Source of the DNA: Eutreptiella sp. 'Long Island Sound 2002'
Taxonomy: Eukaryota; Euglenozoa; Euglenophyceae; Eutreptiales; Eutreptiaceae
DNA length: 64,000 nucleotides
Assembly (NCBI GenBank): GCA_964036045.1
Contig: OZ038382.1
Location: 86,413,795-86,477,794 of the forward strand
Direction of reading: 5' to 3'
The translations under genes were made by a program, and so were the position numbers. Below the pieces are notes generated by a model that saw nothing but the letters and a program-made list of their open reading frames with translations, did no database searches and was not told the origin of the DNA. Position 1 is the stretch's first letter. The number at the start of each line of letters is the position of its first letter. This document shows, in pieces, positions 32,092-41,146 of this stretch.

Positions 32092-32801
32092 GAAAGATGT
32101 CCTTGATTAGTGCCCTATAGATTTTGATGAAATCCTGCAGGTTTCTGATGGTGAAGACCCAAAACCAAAGGAGCAAGTAGAGCAAGAACAGGATGTGGAT
32201 CGAATCAATGAATAGTTTGAAATCCAGTGTAACACAGAAGGGCTGCAGATAGACAATGCAGGTATAGATACGAAGATTCAATCACAAATGGATAAAACAA
32301 AAGATTTTATGTGAAAACTGGCCTCACTCTAGCCTCCAAGTTAGCATCAAGCACTTCATGTGCACTCCTTTGGATGAAACGGAGCTGGTTAGAAATGTGG
32401 GGCAAAGGAGTTAGGCCGGACACAGATTATGACTTGGCCAAGCAACTGAATTCAGAAACAGTTACAAAGTAGAACCACAATAAGTGGTAGAGACAATTGA
32501 GTATAGGTGTCTTGGGGTGGGAGACCACTAGGCTTAACCACCAAGGCCTAAAGCATGAAATGCCAATTTCTTTTCGGTATATCCTCCATGAAGGAAGATA
32601 CCTCCGCTCAGTTGAGTGGTAGGGGTGAACTTCATGGGGGGCTAGGGTTACAACCCTAGTTACCTTGAGAAAGTGTACTAAAGGCTTCAAAAGAGTGACA
32701 AAAATACTTAAGTCAGTCCTAGCATCAACAAGAAGGTTTTAAAGGGGGCTTGGCCTGGATCAAGCCCTCCAAGAAAGACAAGGCAGTGACCTTTTCTTAC
32801 T
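32091..32801 (-). repeat. 5' LTR of the decayed autonomous element
   Basis: 711 bp, AGAAAGATGTCC...CTTACT; closest by eye to the lone LTR at 11801-12512. After it the sequence is AGGCC; no matching duplication was found because the partner LTR is absent. Confidence 0.8.
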
Positions 32802-35800
32802 AGGCCTATGGCGGACTCAAAAGGGGAGCATCAACTCAAACACGCGTCCCCGCCACAACCCTCAGAGGGGAAATCAACCCCACCACCATCTTCCTCCCGG
32901 GGAAGTCTACCCCCGACGACCCTCATACGGAAGTCAACCCCCATCAAGTCGTCAGTACGGGGACAGCAGGCACTCTGTGACCCGCCGCCATGGGGAGCGT
33001 CACCCCCAAGCGGTCCATCACGGACTTGCCCTTCAAGACCGAGACGTGGACCTCAGGGTTTCTTTCCCTGCCGCCCCTAACCAGCAGCATGACCGAGACC
33101 GTTGAGTTCACCCACGGGCCTTTGCTGCAGCCCGACGATCTTTGGGCGGGATCGGGCCCCTTGTTTCGCCCAGCCCCAACTTCACGCCCCGCCCCCCTGC
33201 CTGGGGTATGGCATTCCCTGACTAGGACTGGAGGCATGGCGACCCCTCCCCAAGATAGGCAACCACAGCCCGTAATGCGCCATTCCCCCCACCCCAACAG
33301 AGTTCCAAGTTTTTTTGGAACGGGTGTCGGCAAATGTGTGAGGGGAGTGTCCGTCAGTATCACTTTTCTCTGGATTCTTTCGGGACTCAGTTTGGGCAGT
33401 GGGGTGCCAGTGCTGAGTTTAGCGCCAAGGGTAGATTGGGGATGGGAGCAAAAATAAGGGAAAGCCCGTGGAGGGTATTAGCCCCTTCGGATGATTCTCC
33501 TCACCGGGCAGGGCCCTCTCCCCATCGCAAAACACCACCCAAACTACTCGTCTTCTCCCCCTATCGGGTTATCTTCGGGTCATATCGAAACGGCTGATTC
33601 GGCTCTTCCATGTGGTGCTGACTTCTGCTCCTGTGGCAGATTTGTCACTGTTTTCTTCTCTGTGTGAGCTATTCAGTGTCCCGCTTCGGCCGTGTCTGTC
33701 ATGAGAGCTGTCCGGCGAACCGCCTCGGCCGCTTAGATCTAATGGGAGCAAGCTGGGATGGGATGTCTTTTGTGCCTCCCACAGGGGACGTGAGCTGTCC
33801 AGCCTTTGAGGCTTGATTGTTGGCGGTATCCTGATGCCAGATTTTCTGGACGTGACAGGGTATGGTAAGTATCTAGTACCCCAGCCCCAGAGTAAAGTAT
33901 CCGCCCCCCCAACCCCGACGGATTGAGCCGTAACCGTTGCCGGAGCGCCCGGTGAAAGTGCAACCCCTCCCTGAATTTTGCCTGAAGTTTTGTGGTTCAT
34001 ATCAGGTTTTTGAGGGCTTTGCTGGTCTTTTGGCGGCTGAGGCTGAGAGCCCCAGCCGACAGGTTATCCCCGATGGTGGCGTGAGGAGTTGAGGCCTGGA
34101 CGGCTGAATAACTCAGCACCGGGCATGCAGTCTGGCGTGATGGTGACCGGGCGTAAGACGGAAGGGGGCACCAAAGTTTTAGACATCCAGGGACATCCCT
34201 GCCTCCAGTCGGCCTTCGAGCCTAGATTGTAAGAGGGGCATATGACTGACTGCTGGCGCCGTGGTGCGCAGTATGTAAGGCTCGGGAGGTGGGGACTGAC
34301 CTGCTAGGGTTACAACCACTGCTGCCCTTGAGCCACGGCCACAACCTGGTTGGCCTGCCCTTGGGTTCCGCACCCCTTGGGACTACCCCCCTACTGATTT
34401 TTGGTAGAGAATTCTGTCCGCCATCGTCTTGGCGTGCGAGTCAGCTGAGGGGACTGAGTCTGGATTGGCTGAGGGACTGTGCATGTTGAGTGCCATTTTT
34501 ACAATCAACGAATTATCCTTGTAGTTATTGAATTTCTGTGTACCCCCCCTGCATTTGTCCCTTGGACAGCCCAAAACCCCCTATGACCCCCAAACAATAC
34601 CGTCTGTCAACACTTATCTCCAGCACGGACGTCCAAGCCTTTGACTTCCCTTTCGAGGACTCACCTGAGTTGTACTGTTGTGTTTTTCAGTCATTTTTGT
34701 GTGGGACAAGACACGTTTTTTGACGTATTTTTCAGGTTGGTACAGCTGGTGTACCATGGGAGTTCTCATGCCACTTTGCATATGTGCACTGCGTGTTCAC
34801 GGTTTATCTGCAGCCATTTTAACTGACACACGTTTGGCATATGCATACTTATAATAATATTCCCCACCTGGCTGTAGGCTGTCAGGAGGTCAGAGATGCA
34901 GATTTTTCTTCTCCTCCACCTTTCTTTCCACTTCTCTTCATACTAATCGTAACATATGAGAGTGGGAGATATTTGTATGCATTGTTTGTATGCATTGCAT
35001 TCTACCCCCTGATTTGTTCTACATGTCAGCCACGGATGCTGTCAGTATGCTGTATTCATACCCCCATTCCAAGCTAACTTGTACAGTATACAGTATGCAT
35101 TGTGTGGCAGTGGGAATGACTGTAGGACTTCTCCAGGGTACACCTTCCCCTAGTCTATGTGGTCTTCCTGATCTTTTTGAATCCCTGAGTGAAGGGTTCG
35201 GATCCTTCTTCCTTCTTTTAGATTCCACGCTGTGGCACCAGATGCAGTTGAGGGATACCCCACACCCGAGATATGTCTGGCCCTGCAGTTGTATTGTAGT
35301 TTGCCAGGGCATAGCAGTCTTCCTCCCCCTTTTTTCATTGGGACTTCTTGTGGACATACCGGCAGTTTGACTCGAGACAACCCTCACATAGTGTCTATGG
35401 ACCTCATGCAAGGTTTTTGTGTTGAGTCTCAGGACCAGATCTCAGGTCTGTCCGGTTCTGTGACTGAAGTTCTGCTGAGTATCTTTGTTTTTGTGTGTAT
35501 CCCCTGATTGCGCTGACATTGTGTTGCATGACATTGGTGCACCTGTGCTCAATCTTGCACCTCCCCATGAGAAGTACTGTTCCAGGTAGGTAGGTAGGTA
35601 TCTTTGGGAGCTCAGGATGCCTCTTTTGACAATGCAGGAAGAAGGTCTTACCAAGGGGACGTCCTGTTCCTCCCACTGCCCTAGGTCAGGTGCCTCTTAA
35701 GCCGCTCCCGCAGGTGCTTGGGAAGGCAGTGTTGCGGCCACACGGTCCAGGTGTCCCGGGTGGGAGGGTGTCCCCACATGTTTCCATGGGTAGGGCCACA

Positions 35801-36164
35801 TGCCCCATCCTTCGGGCGACAGCTCTGGGGGCTGCCCAGCCGTCTGGAGTATCTCTCACCACAAGGGGTATTGCTCCCGCTAGTCTACGGTAAGACCGCC
35901 TCACCCTTGTGGCTTGAGTTGCGGGGCCTCTCTGCCTGGCAGGCGACCCCCTCCGGGACTGTGTACCGGCTCACCTGTCAACGGTTGCTTCCATGGCTCC
36001 GGGTGACGTTTGCCATGGTCCCCGATGCAGCCTGGCCGGGCTCGGACCAGCGGCCTTGGGGTAGCGCCCCTGCTGCTGGCCCGGTGGGTCGGCTGGGTCG
36101 TCCCAGTGCGCCCGACCCATGTGGTGCTGGTTCTTTCCTGTCCCTCGGCCGCCCTACGTGTGCA
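32802..36164. other. 3.4-kb segment with no supported gene
   Basis: Mixed composition, first half GC-rich, second half T-rich. The longest frame (plus 32990-33457) has low-complexity Ser/Pro/Thr content and no motif. A short GGTA microsatellite is at 35586-35601. A GC-rich frame from 35718 runs into the 65-bp tandem array and is explained by it. No tRNA, LTR or PBS was found here. Confidence 0.4.
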
Positions 36165-36495
36165 CGCGTGTGCGGTGTGCTAGGCCACTTGGCTCCTGTT
36201 CACTGGTGTGCCCACCTGGTGCGTTGCTTTGCTTGTACGGTGTCCTGGGCCACCTGGCTCCTGTTCATCGGTGTGCCCCCTTGGTGCGTTGTTTCGCTTG
36301 TGCGGTGTCCAGGGCAACTTGGCTCCTGTTCACCGGTGTGCCTGCTCGGTGCGTTGCCTGTGTGTGCGTCGTCCTGGGCCACTTGGCTCCTGTTTCCCGG
36401 TGTGCACGCTCGGCGTGTTGTGTTGCGTCCGCGGTGTCCTGGGCCACTTGGCTCCTGTTCACCGATGTGCCCGCTCGGTATGTTGCCTGTGTGTG
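36165..36495 (+). repeat. 65-bp tandem repeat, five units
   Basis: The anchor GGCTCCTGTT occurs at 36191, 36256, 36321, 36385 and 36450 (spacing 65, 65, 64, 65). The unit is roughly GTCCTGGGCCACTTGGCTCC then TGTTCACCGGTGTGCCYGCT and CGGTGCGTTGC. As 65 is not a multiple of three, the open frames through it are not selected coding. The array ends abruptly at 36496, where the ~1-kb repeat begins. Confidence 0.9.
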
Positions 36496-37744
36496 CGGCG
36501 GCACCCACACCACCGGCGCCACCAACACCACCCTCACCCACGACACCACCCGGAGCATCGCCTGCACCACCTACACCAACAGCATCACCAGCAGACCACA
36601 CCACCTACTGCACACCCTCCCAGACAGAGCCACAGAAACCGGCCACCGCCCTGAACACAAGCTGCTGACCACCCACACACAGACCCACGCCAACCACCAG
36701 CAGCATCAGCAACGTCTGAAACGCCGTGAACCATAGCGGCGCCCACAACGACCTCACCATCGACATCACCGACACCGACACCGGCAGTGCGGACTCAGCA
36801 ACAACAAACCAGAGCGTCAACGGCAACCGCCACGGCGACACCGCCCGGTACAACACCATCGGCATCAACGACACCAAGGGAGCCAACACGCGGGCCAGTG
36901 ACACCCATGGGTACCTCCACCAGGAGTGGCGAGGTCCCACCCGCGCCGTCAGAACACCACGATCCACCAGGGCAACACTTGCAGCGCCCGCGCCTTCGAC
37001 ATCGCCCACAGCTCCGCCGGCGGCGCCCTCGCCAGCACCGTCACCAACACCGCGACGACCAGCCACGAGTGGCACGCCCGGAACCGCCGACCACCCAAAC
37101 GCAGGCCGCGCCCAGCACCAACACCAACAACACCCACGCCAACAGACCACCACGACACACGCCAACCACCAAGTAACACCTATGGCACCCTCGCCATCGG
37201 CAACACCAACGCCACCAACACCCACGGCACTATCCACACCACCACCAACCCCACCAACGACGGGCCGAGATGCCGTCACCTACAGCGCCCCCACCCCTAC
37301 CGCCACCACCACGGCCCCGCCACCTAGGGCACCCCCGCCAACCGCGTCACCAAGGCCGCCAGCACGGCTGGCGAACGAACACCACCGAGCCTTCAGCCAG
37401 GAGTGGCGAACGCCCACACCCAGCAACACCCAAACGGCCACGCCGGGACCCAGGGCCAGGAACTGCGACACCCACACCTGCACCGCCGCCAACACCCAAA
37501 CCGAACACCACAACACCCTCACCAGCGGAGACACCCGGAACCAACGGGGACGCCGTCGGCAACACCAGCAACCCCGACACCCAGCACGACGCCTGAGACA
37601 CCCTCGCCAACAACGGACCAACACAAGAAACCACCCAACGGCCAAGTTACACCCAAGGCGTTCCAACCGCGCCACCCACCGACCCGCACCCAGAACCACC
37701 ACCAGCAGCAGCAGCAGCCACTGACAACCCACACACAGACCCAC
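36496..37744 (+). repeat. Long A/C-rich repeat, copy 1 (interrupted by the Ty3 insertion)
   Basis: From CGGCGGCACCCACACC onward it is nearly identical to 62913-64000 at an offset of 26417/26416 (a one-base indel near 36628). It is also internally tandem: CCCACGCCAACCACCAG at 36684 recurs as CCCAC|ACCAACCACCAG split across the Ty3 insertion (37740 and 48711), a period of about 1056 bp. Contains the dispersed motif CCAGGAGTGGCG at about 36922 and 37399. Fragments such as NTLTSGDT and NSITSR recur in shifting frames, so coding is decayed or illusory. Confidence 0.85.
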
Positions 37745-38277
37745 TGTAAGTGCGGCTAACCCCCATCTGCTCAGATTTTCACAGATCTGCCCCAGATTGA
37801 CTACATTTTGGTCATTTTCTCTGCTTCGGCGGAATCGCCGCCTCGCAGCTCAGTCTCAGGATCAGACCTATATATTTCTGATATGCCGGAATCGATTCCG
37901 CGGTCCATTCATCGTAAATGCGTCGCGTTCCGATCATTTACCTGGAATCGCCAATTGCCGCTGATGCGCGCCCGAAGCCAAATCAGCCAAATATTTTTTC
38001 ACAATCGGACTTATATAAATCTTTTCAGACAGATATGGACACTCAGATGTACTTAGGATAATCCGCATCAATTTTCTTCATAGACTGGGATTTTCTGCCG
38101 GATAACAATCAGCATGGATCTTGCTTCCGTTGTTGCTGCTCTCGCCTCCGTTGGTGTCCGCGTATCCGGTTCTACCCCCAACAGCAGCGTTCAGGTCGAC
38201 TCCTCGCGTGCCTGCCCCACTGGTCTTGCCGGCTCTGAGCCCTCCGGCACCATCAACGACCCAGGGCAGCACTTTCA
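37745..38277 (+). repeat. 5' LTR, 533 bp
   Basis: Begins TGTAAGTGCGGCTAACCCCC and ends GGCAGCACTTTCA. TATA-like elements lie at 37869-37877 (TATATATTT) and 38012-38018 (TATATAA). The second is about 100 bp ahead of the first gag ATG (38114), which lies inside the LTR. Confidence 0.95.
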
Positions 38278-41146
38278 TGGTAGCAGAGGCTACCTGAATG
38301 TTGCTTCAGTGGTCTCTGCTCCACAGCCCGCTCCCCAGTACGGCCCCGTAGACCCCGCCGCTCCTGGAGAAGTAACGATTACGCTGCCATGGTGCTGCGC
38401 GAACGAGGCCTTGAGAGGAATGCCTTGGGCAAGTCCAAGCTGCCCAAGAAGGGCACACATCAGCAGCTGTGGAGACCCAGATTACCAAAATCCTAGTCGA
38501 AACTGGCCATCGAGCAGCTGGAATCCGCCAGCCTACGACGATGGCAACGCTCCGGTGGACCTTACGGAGCTGGCAGGTACCAACATTCCTTACCAATGTC
38601 CGACATTTGAGACCACGGACGCCGATCTTGACGACATTGAGATGGGCGGTCCAGGTGAGGTACCTAGCTATAATCGACCAGCCTCTTGGGCACAATGGGA
38701 CGACCATTTGTCCCTAGAAGTGACCCGTAACCTTGAGAGCCTTGAGGTCCTTTGTCTCTTGGCCACGTCTAAGCTGATCGAACAAGAAAGAATCGCCTCT
38801 GATTTTTTAACGGAATATTTTTTCCTCCTTCAGGACGAAATTAATACCAGGATGTGGTGGCGTTCTCAAGAAGCTGACACTTTTGCCATTTTTTTGCAGA
38901 TCTGGGAGGCAAGCCCCTTCCCGAAGGAGAAGGGCACAGCACCTGTTCCCGGGCCCTCCGCCCCTCATCCCCCTGTTCCCATCCGCGACGATCTAGCCGC
39001 TGCAGTTGAGGAGGGAATTTTAGAGGCGGCCAGGCAGGCAAGCCTGGAAATCAGGGCTGAAGGAGCTCCCCAAGTGGACTCCTGCCTGCGGACCACCGAG
39101 ATCAGCGGTCCGACAGCCTGCTCAGGCCCTTCAGGACACGGTATGTACTGTCCTGCCGACTGCTCCTGCAGATTCCAGCGAGATGCTGAGCTCCAATTGC
39201 TCAAAGATCAAATGAGCCTCATCATTCAAACGCTGGGAATTAAAGATCTTTTCAAGACGCACATGCGGTCTGAGGGCGCCTCATCGGTGGAACAAGCGAC
39301 AGAGCCTTCGGAGGAGGCGACAGAAATTTTTTCAATTGCTCCTTCGGTGGACTCCAGGACCACTGATCCAAGGATCAGCAGGACCAAGCTAAAGGAAAGG
39401 GTTAAGATCTCTCGTTCTGAGAGTAGGACGGCGAAGGCTAGGACTGAGGCTCAGAATGCCAAGCGAACTGCCTCCCGTATTGCCCCTCCTGCTGCTGATT
39501 CCAATACCTTAGCCCAGCTGTTGCTCGCCCAGACCCTCGCCGGAGCTGGTGTGGCGAATGATGCCGCCAAGGTGTCTGCCATTACGGCTGGTGTTGGGCT
39601 GGATTCGCTTCTCAATCCTACTTCCTTGCGACTTCGTCAGGTTGCCAAGCAACCGAAGTATAATGGGAACCCCCGACGTTGGCCTCAGTTCCAACGGGAA
39701 TTTAAACTGTGGGTTAAGACTCAAAAACTCCAAGATGATCAGTTCCTGATGGCCCTCTTGGATTGCCTTGAGGGAGCGCCGGCCAACACTTGGCTCAGGA
39801 CTTGGAGTGATCGCGAGGATACAAGTTCCCCCCTTACCTTTGATGAGGTGTGGGAACAGTTGGAGGTACGTGGATCCCGGCTGCCAGAGGATCATTACCA
39901 CCAAATGTTGAAGAATTTTCCTTCATTCTCGCGATTAATTTTGCACGAAGTGCAAGACAAAAGACAGCGCTTCTGGAATTTAGTGGAAGAAGCTGAACAT
40001 TCAGGCGAAAAATTTTCTAGTGCCGAGCTGAAAAATCTGATTTTTGACAAGATCCCCTCAGAAACTGCCGCCACCCTTCGGAACAAACAGTCCGAAGAAA
40101 AGGTCAAGACCTGGTGGGCGGAGGTGGAAGGCTTCGATGCCTCTGCCAACAGGTTCTCCGTCAGGGAGGCACTTCAAAAGTGCTCCCCCACGTCCTTCAC
40201 CAAGGTGAAATTCACTGAGGAGACGTGGAAAATCAAGTTTAATGAACACGAGGATCGGGACTTGTTTGTCCAAGTCCTCAATAGGGGAGTAGGCTTCCAT
40301 GGCCATCGCCTGGAGGCCAAAAACTGGGTGTTTTCGTACACCCCGAAGGAACTCTGGGAGGAGGTTGAGCGGCTCGCCGACGCCGCCAATCAGAATTTCC
40401 ATGAGGGTCTTGGGGGAAACAAGAATACCCAGCAAAACACCCAAAATGGGGCCCAAAAGGGCAACAAAAAGGTGAATGACACCCGGAATGTTCAGGATCA
40501 CTGTAGCATCTGCCTTCTTTTAGGTTCTACGAACCGAGCTAAGACGCATTCTACTGGTAATCACCGATGGTCTCCTTACGATCACAAGGTGATTGGTGAA
40601 AATATCAGTAATCCGCAGAATTCAGACAGGAATGACAGACAGGTGCATGGTGGGAAGGCTGGAAAAGGGAATCCGACCCCCTCCGGTGGGAACAAAAATC
40701 CTGGAGGCCCTGGCGGGTCCCAAGGCACAGGAAATCAGACTCCATCCGGCTCCGGTGGGCAGCCGAACGGCCAGAAAAATCCCAATAGCAACGCCGGAGG
40801 CGGAAATCGAAATCCAGGCCAAACCCCTCAATCCGGTGCAAACAAGGGAAATGCTCCAGGATTCCAGGGTAAAGGTAAGGGAAATCCTTCGGGAACCCCT
40901 TTCTCTGGTAAGGGCAGAGGGCGTGGCGACGGTGGAGGTCCATCATCCGGCGGCCATGGCCGTGGACGTGGAAAGGGCAACCATCGTGTGGATCAGGTCT
41001 CAGGTGCAGATCAGGTGTCCGATGCGGATCGAGATTACGTTGAAAATGCCTTGAATCCAGCAGATGATCCGCTCCAAGATGAGTGGGTCGACGAATCAGG
41101 GTGTGTCCACAATGTTAACGCAGCCACTGGAGGTCAGAACGCCTAG
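38114..41146 (+). CDS. gag: Gag polyprotein of the Ty3/gypsy element
   Basis: 1010 residues from ATG 38114 inside the 5' LTR, through the PBS, to TAG 41144. A later start such as the ATG near 38641 is possible, because the first ~170 codons are Ser/Pro-rich and less conserved-looking. Residues about 460-620 form the capsid-like core (PKYNGNPRRWPQFQREFKLW, LLDCLEGAPANTWLRTW, the typical retrotransposon Gag pattern). A Cys/His cluster (CSICLLLGSTNRAKTHSTGNH) may be a zinc finger, though not a CCHC knuckle. The last ~160 residues are Gly/Asn/Lys/Arg-rich with RGRG repeats, suited to RNA binding. The reading frame runs on past the stop into pol. Confidence 0.85.
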   Translation: MDLASVVAALASVGVRVSGSTPNSSVQVDSSRACPTGLAGSEPSGTINDPGQHFHGSRGYLNVASVVSAPQPAPQYGPVDPAAPGEVTITLPWCCANEALRGMPWASPSCPRRAHISSCGDPDYQNPSRNWPSSSWNPPAYDDGNAPVDLTELAGTNIPYQCPTFETTDADLDDIEMGGPGEVPSYNRPASWAQWDDHLSLEVTRNLESLEVLCLLATSKLIEQERIASDFLTEYFFLLQDEINTRMWWRSQEADTFAIFLQIWEASPFPKEKGTAPVPGPSAPHPPVPIRDDLAAAVEEGILEAARQASLEIRAEGAPQVDSCLRTTEISGPTACSGPSGHGMYCPADCSCRFQRDAELQLLKDQMSLIIQTLGIKDLFKTHMRSEGASSVEQATEPSEEATEIFSIAPSVDSRTTDPRISRTKLKERVKISRSESRTAKARTEAQNAKRTASRIAPPAADSNTLAQLLLAQTLAGAGVANDAAKVSAITAGVGLDSLLNPTSLRLRQVAKQPKYNGNPRRWPQFQREFKLWVKTQKLQDDQFLMALLDCLEGAPANTWLRTWSDREDTSSPLTFDEVWEQLEVRGSRLPEDHYHQMLKNFPSFSRLILHEVQDKRQRFWNLVEEAEHSGEKFSSAELKNLIFDKIPSETAATLRNKQSEEKVKTWWAEVEGFDASANRFSVREALQKCSPTSFTKVKFTEETWKIKFNEHEDRDLFVQVLNRGVGFHGHRLEAKNWVFSYTPKELWEEVERLADAANQNFHEGLGGNKNTQQNTQNGAQKGNKKVNDTRNVQDHCSICLLLGSTNRAKTHSTGNHRWSPYDHKVIGENISNPQNSDRNDRQVHGGKAGKGNPTPSGGNKNPGGPGGSQGTGNQTPSGSGGQPNGQKNPNSNAGGGNRNPGQTPQSGANKGNAPGFQGKGKGNPSGTPFSGKGRGRGDGGGPSSGGHGRGRGKGNHRVDQVSGADQVSDADRDYVENALNPADDPLQDEWVDESGCVHNVNAATGGQNA
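38278..38289 (+). promoter_or_regulatory. Primer-binding site TGGTAGCAGAGG
   Basis: Directly follows the LTR CA. Complementary to a tRNA 3' end CCTCTGCTACCA, consistent with initiator Met tRNA. It is translated as part of gag if the LTR ATG is used. Confidence 0.85.

Larger units (their letters stand above)
24909..32801 (-). mobile_element. Decayed autonomous Ty3/gypsy retrotransposon
   Basis: Minus-strand order: LTR (32801-32091), PBS, gag with CCHC knuckle, in-frame TAG, protease, Dam-like NPPF domain, RT, RNase H, integrase, chromodomain. That order (RT-RH before integrase) is Ty3/gypsy. Damage includes frameshifts in gag (about 31130) and at a C-run in RNase H (27129-27138), at least six in-frame stops in the integrase half, and an altered RT catalytic motif. 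It cannot be active. It belongs to the same LTR family as the non-autonomous element and the LTR at 11801. Confidence 0.85.

Noticed and set aside
35586-35601. GGTA microsatellite
   Set aside because: Four units only; no functional implication.
38114-41146. gag-pol as a frameshift junction
   Set aside because: Positions 38114 and 41147 onward are in the same frame; only a stop codon separates them.
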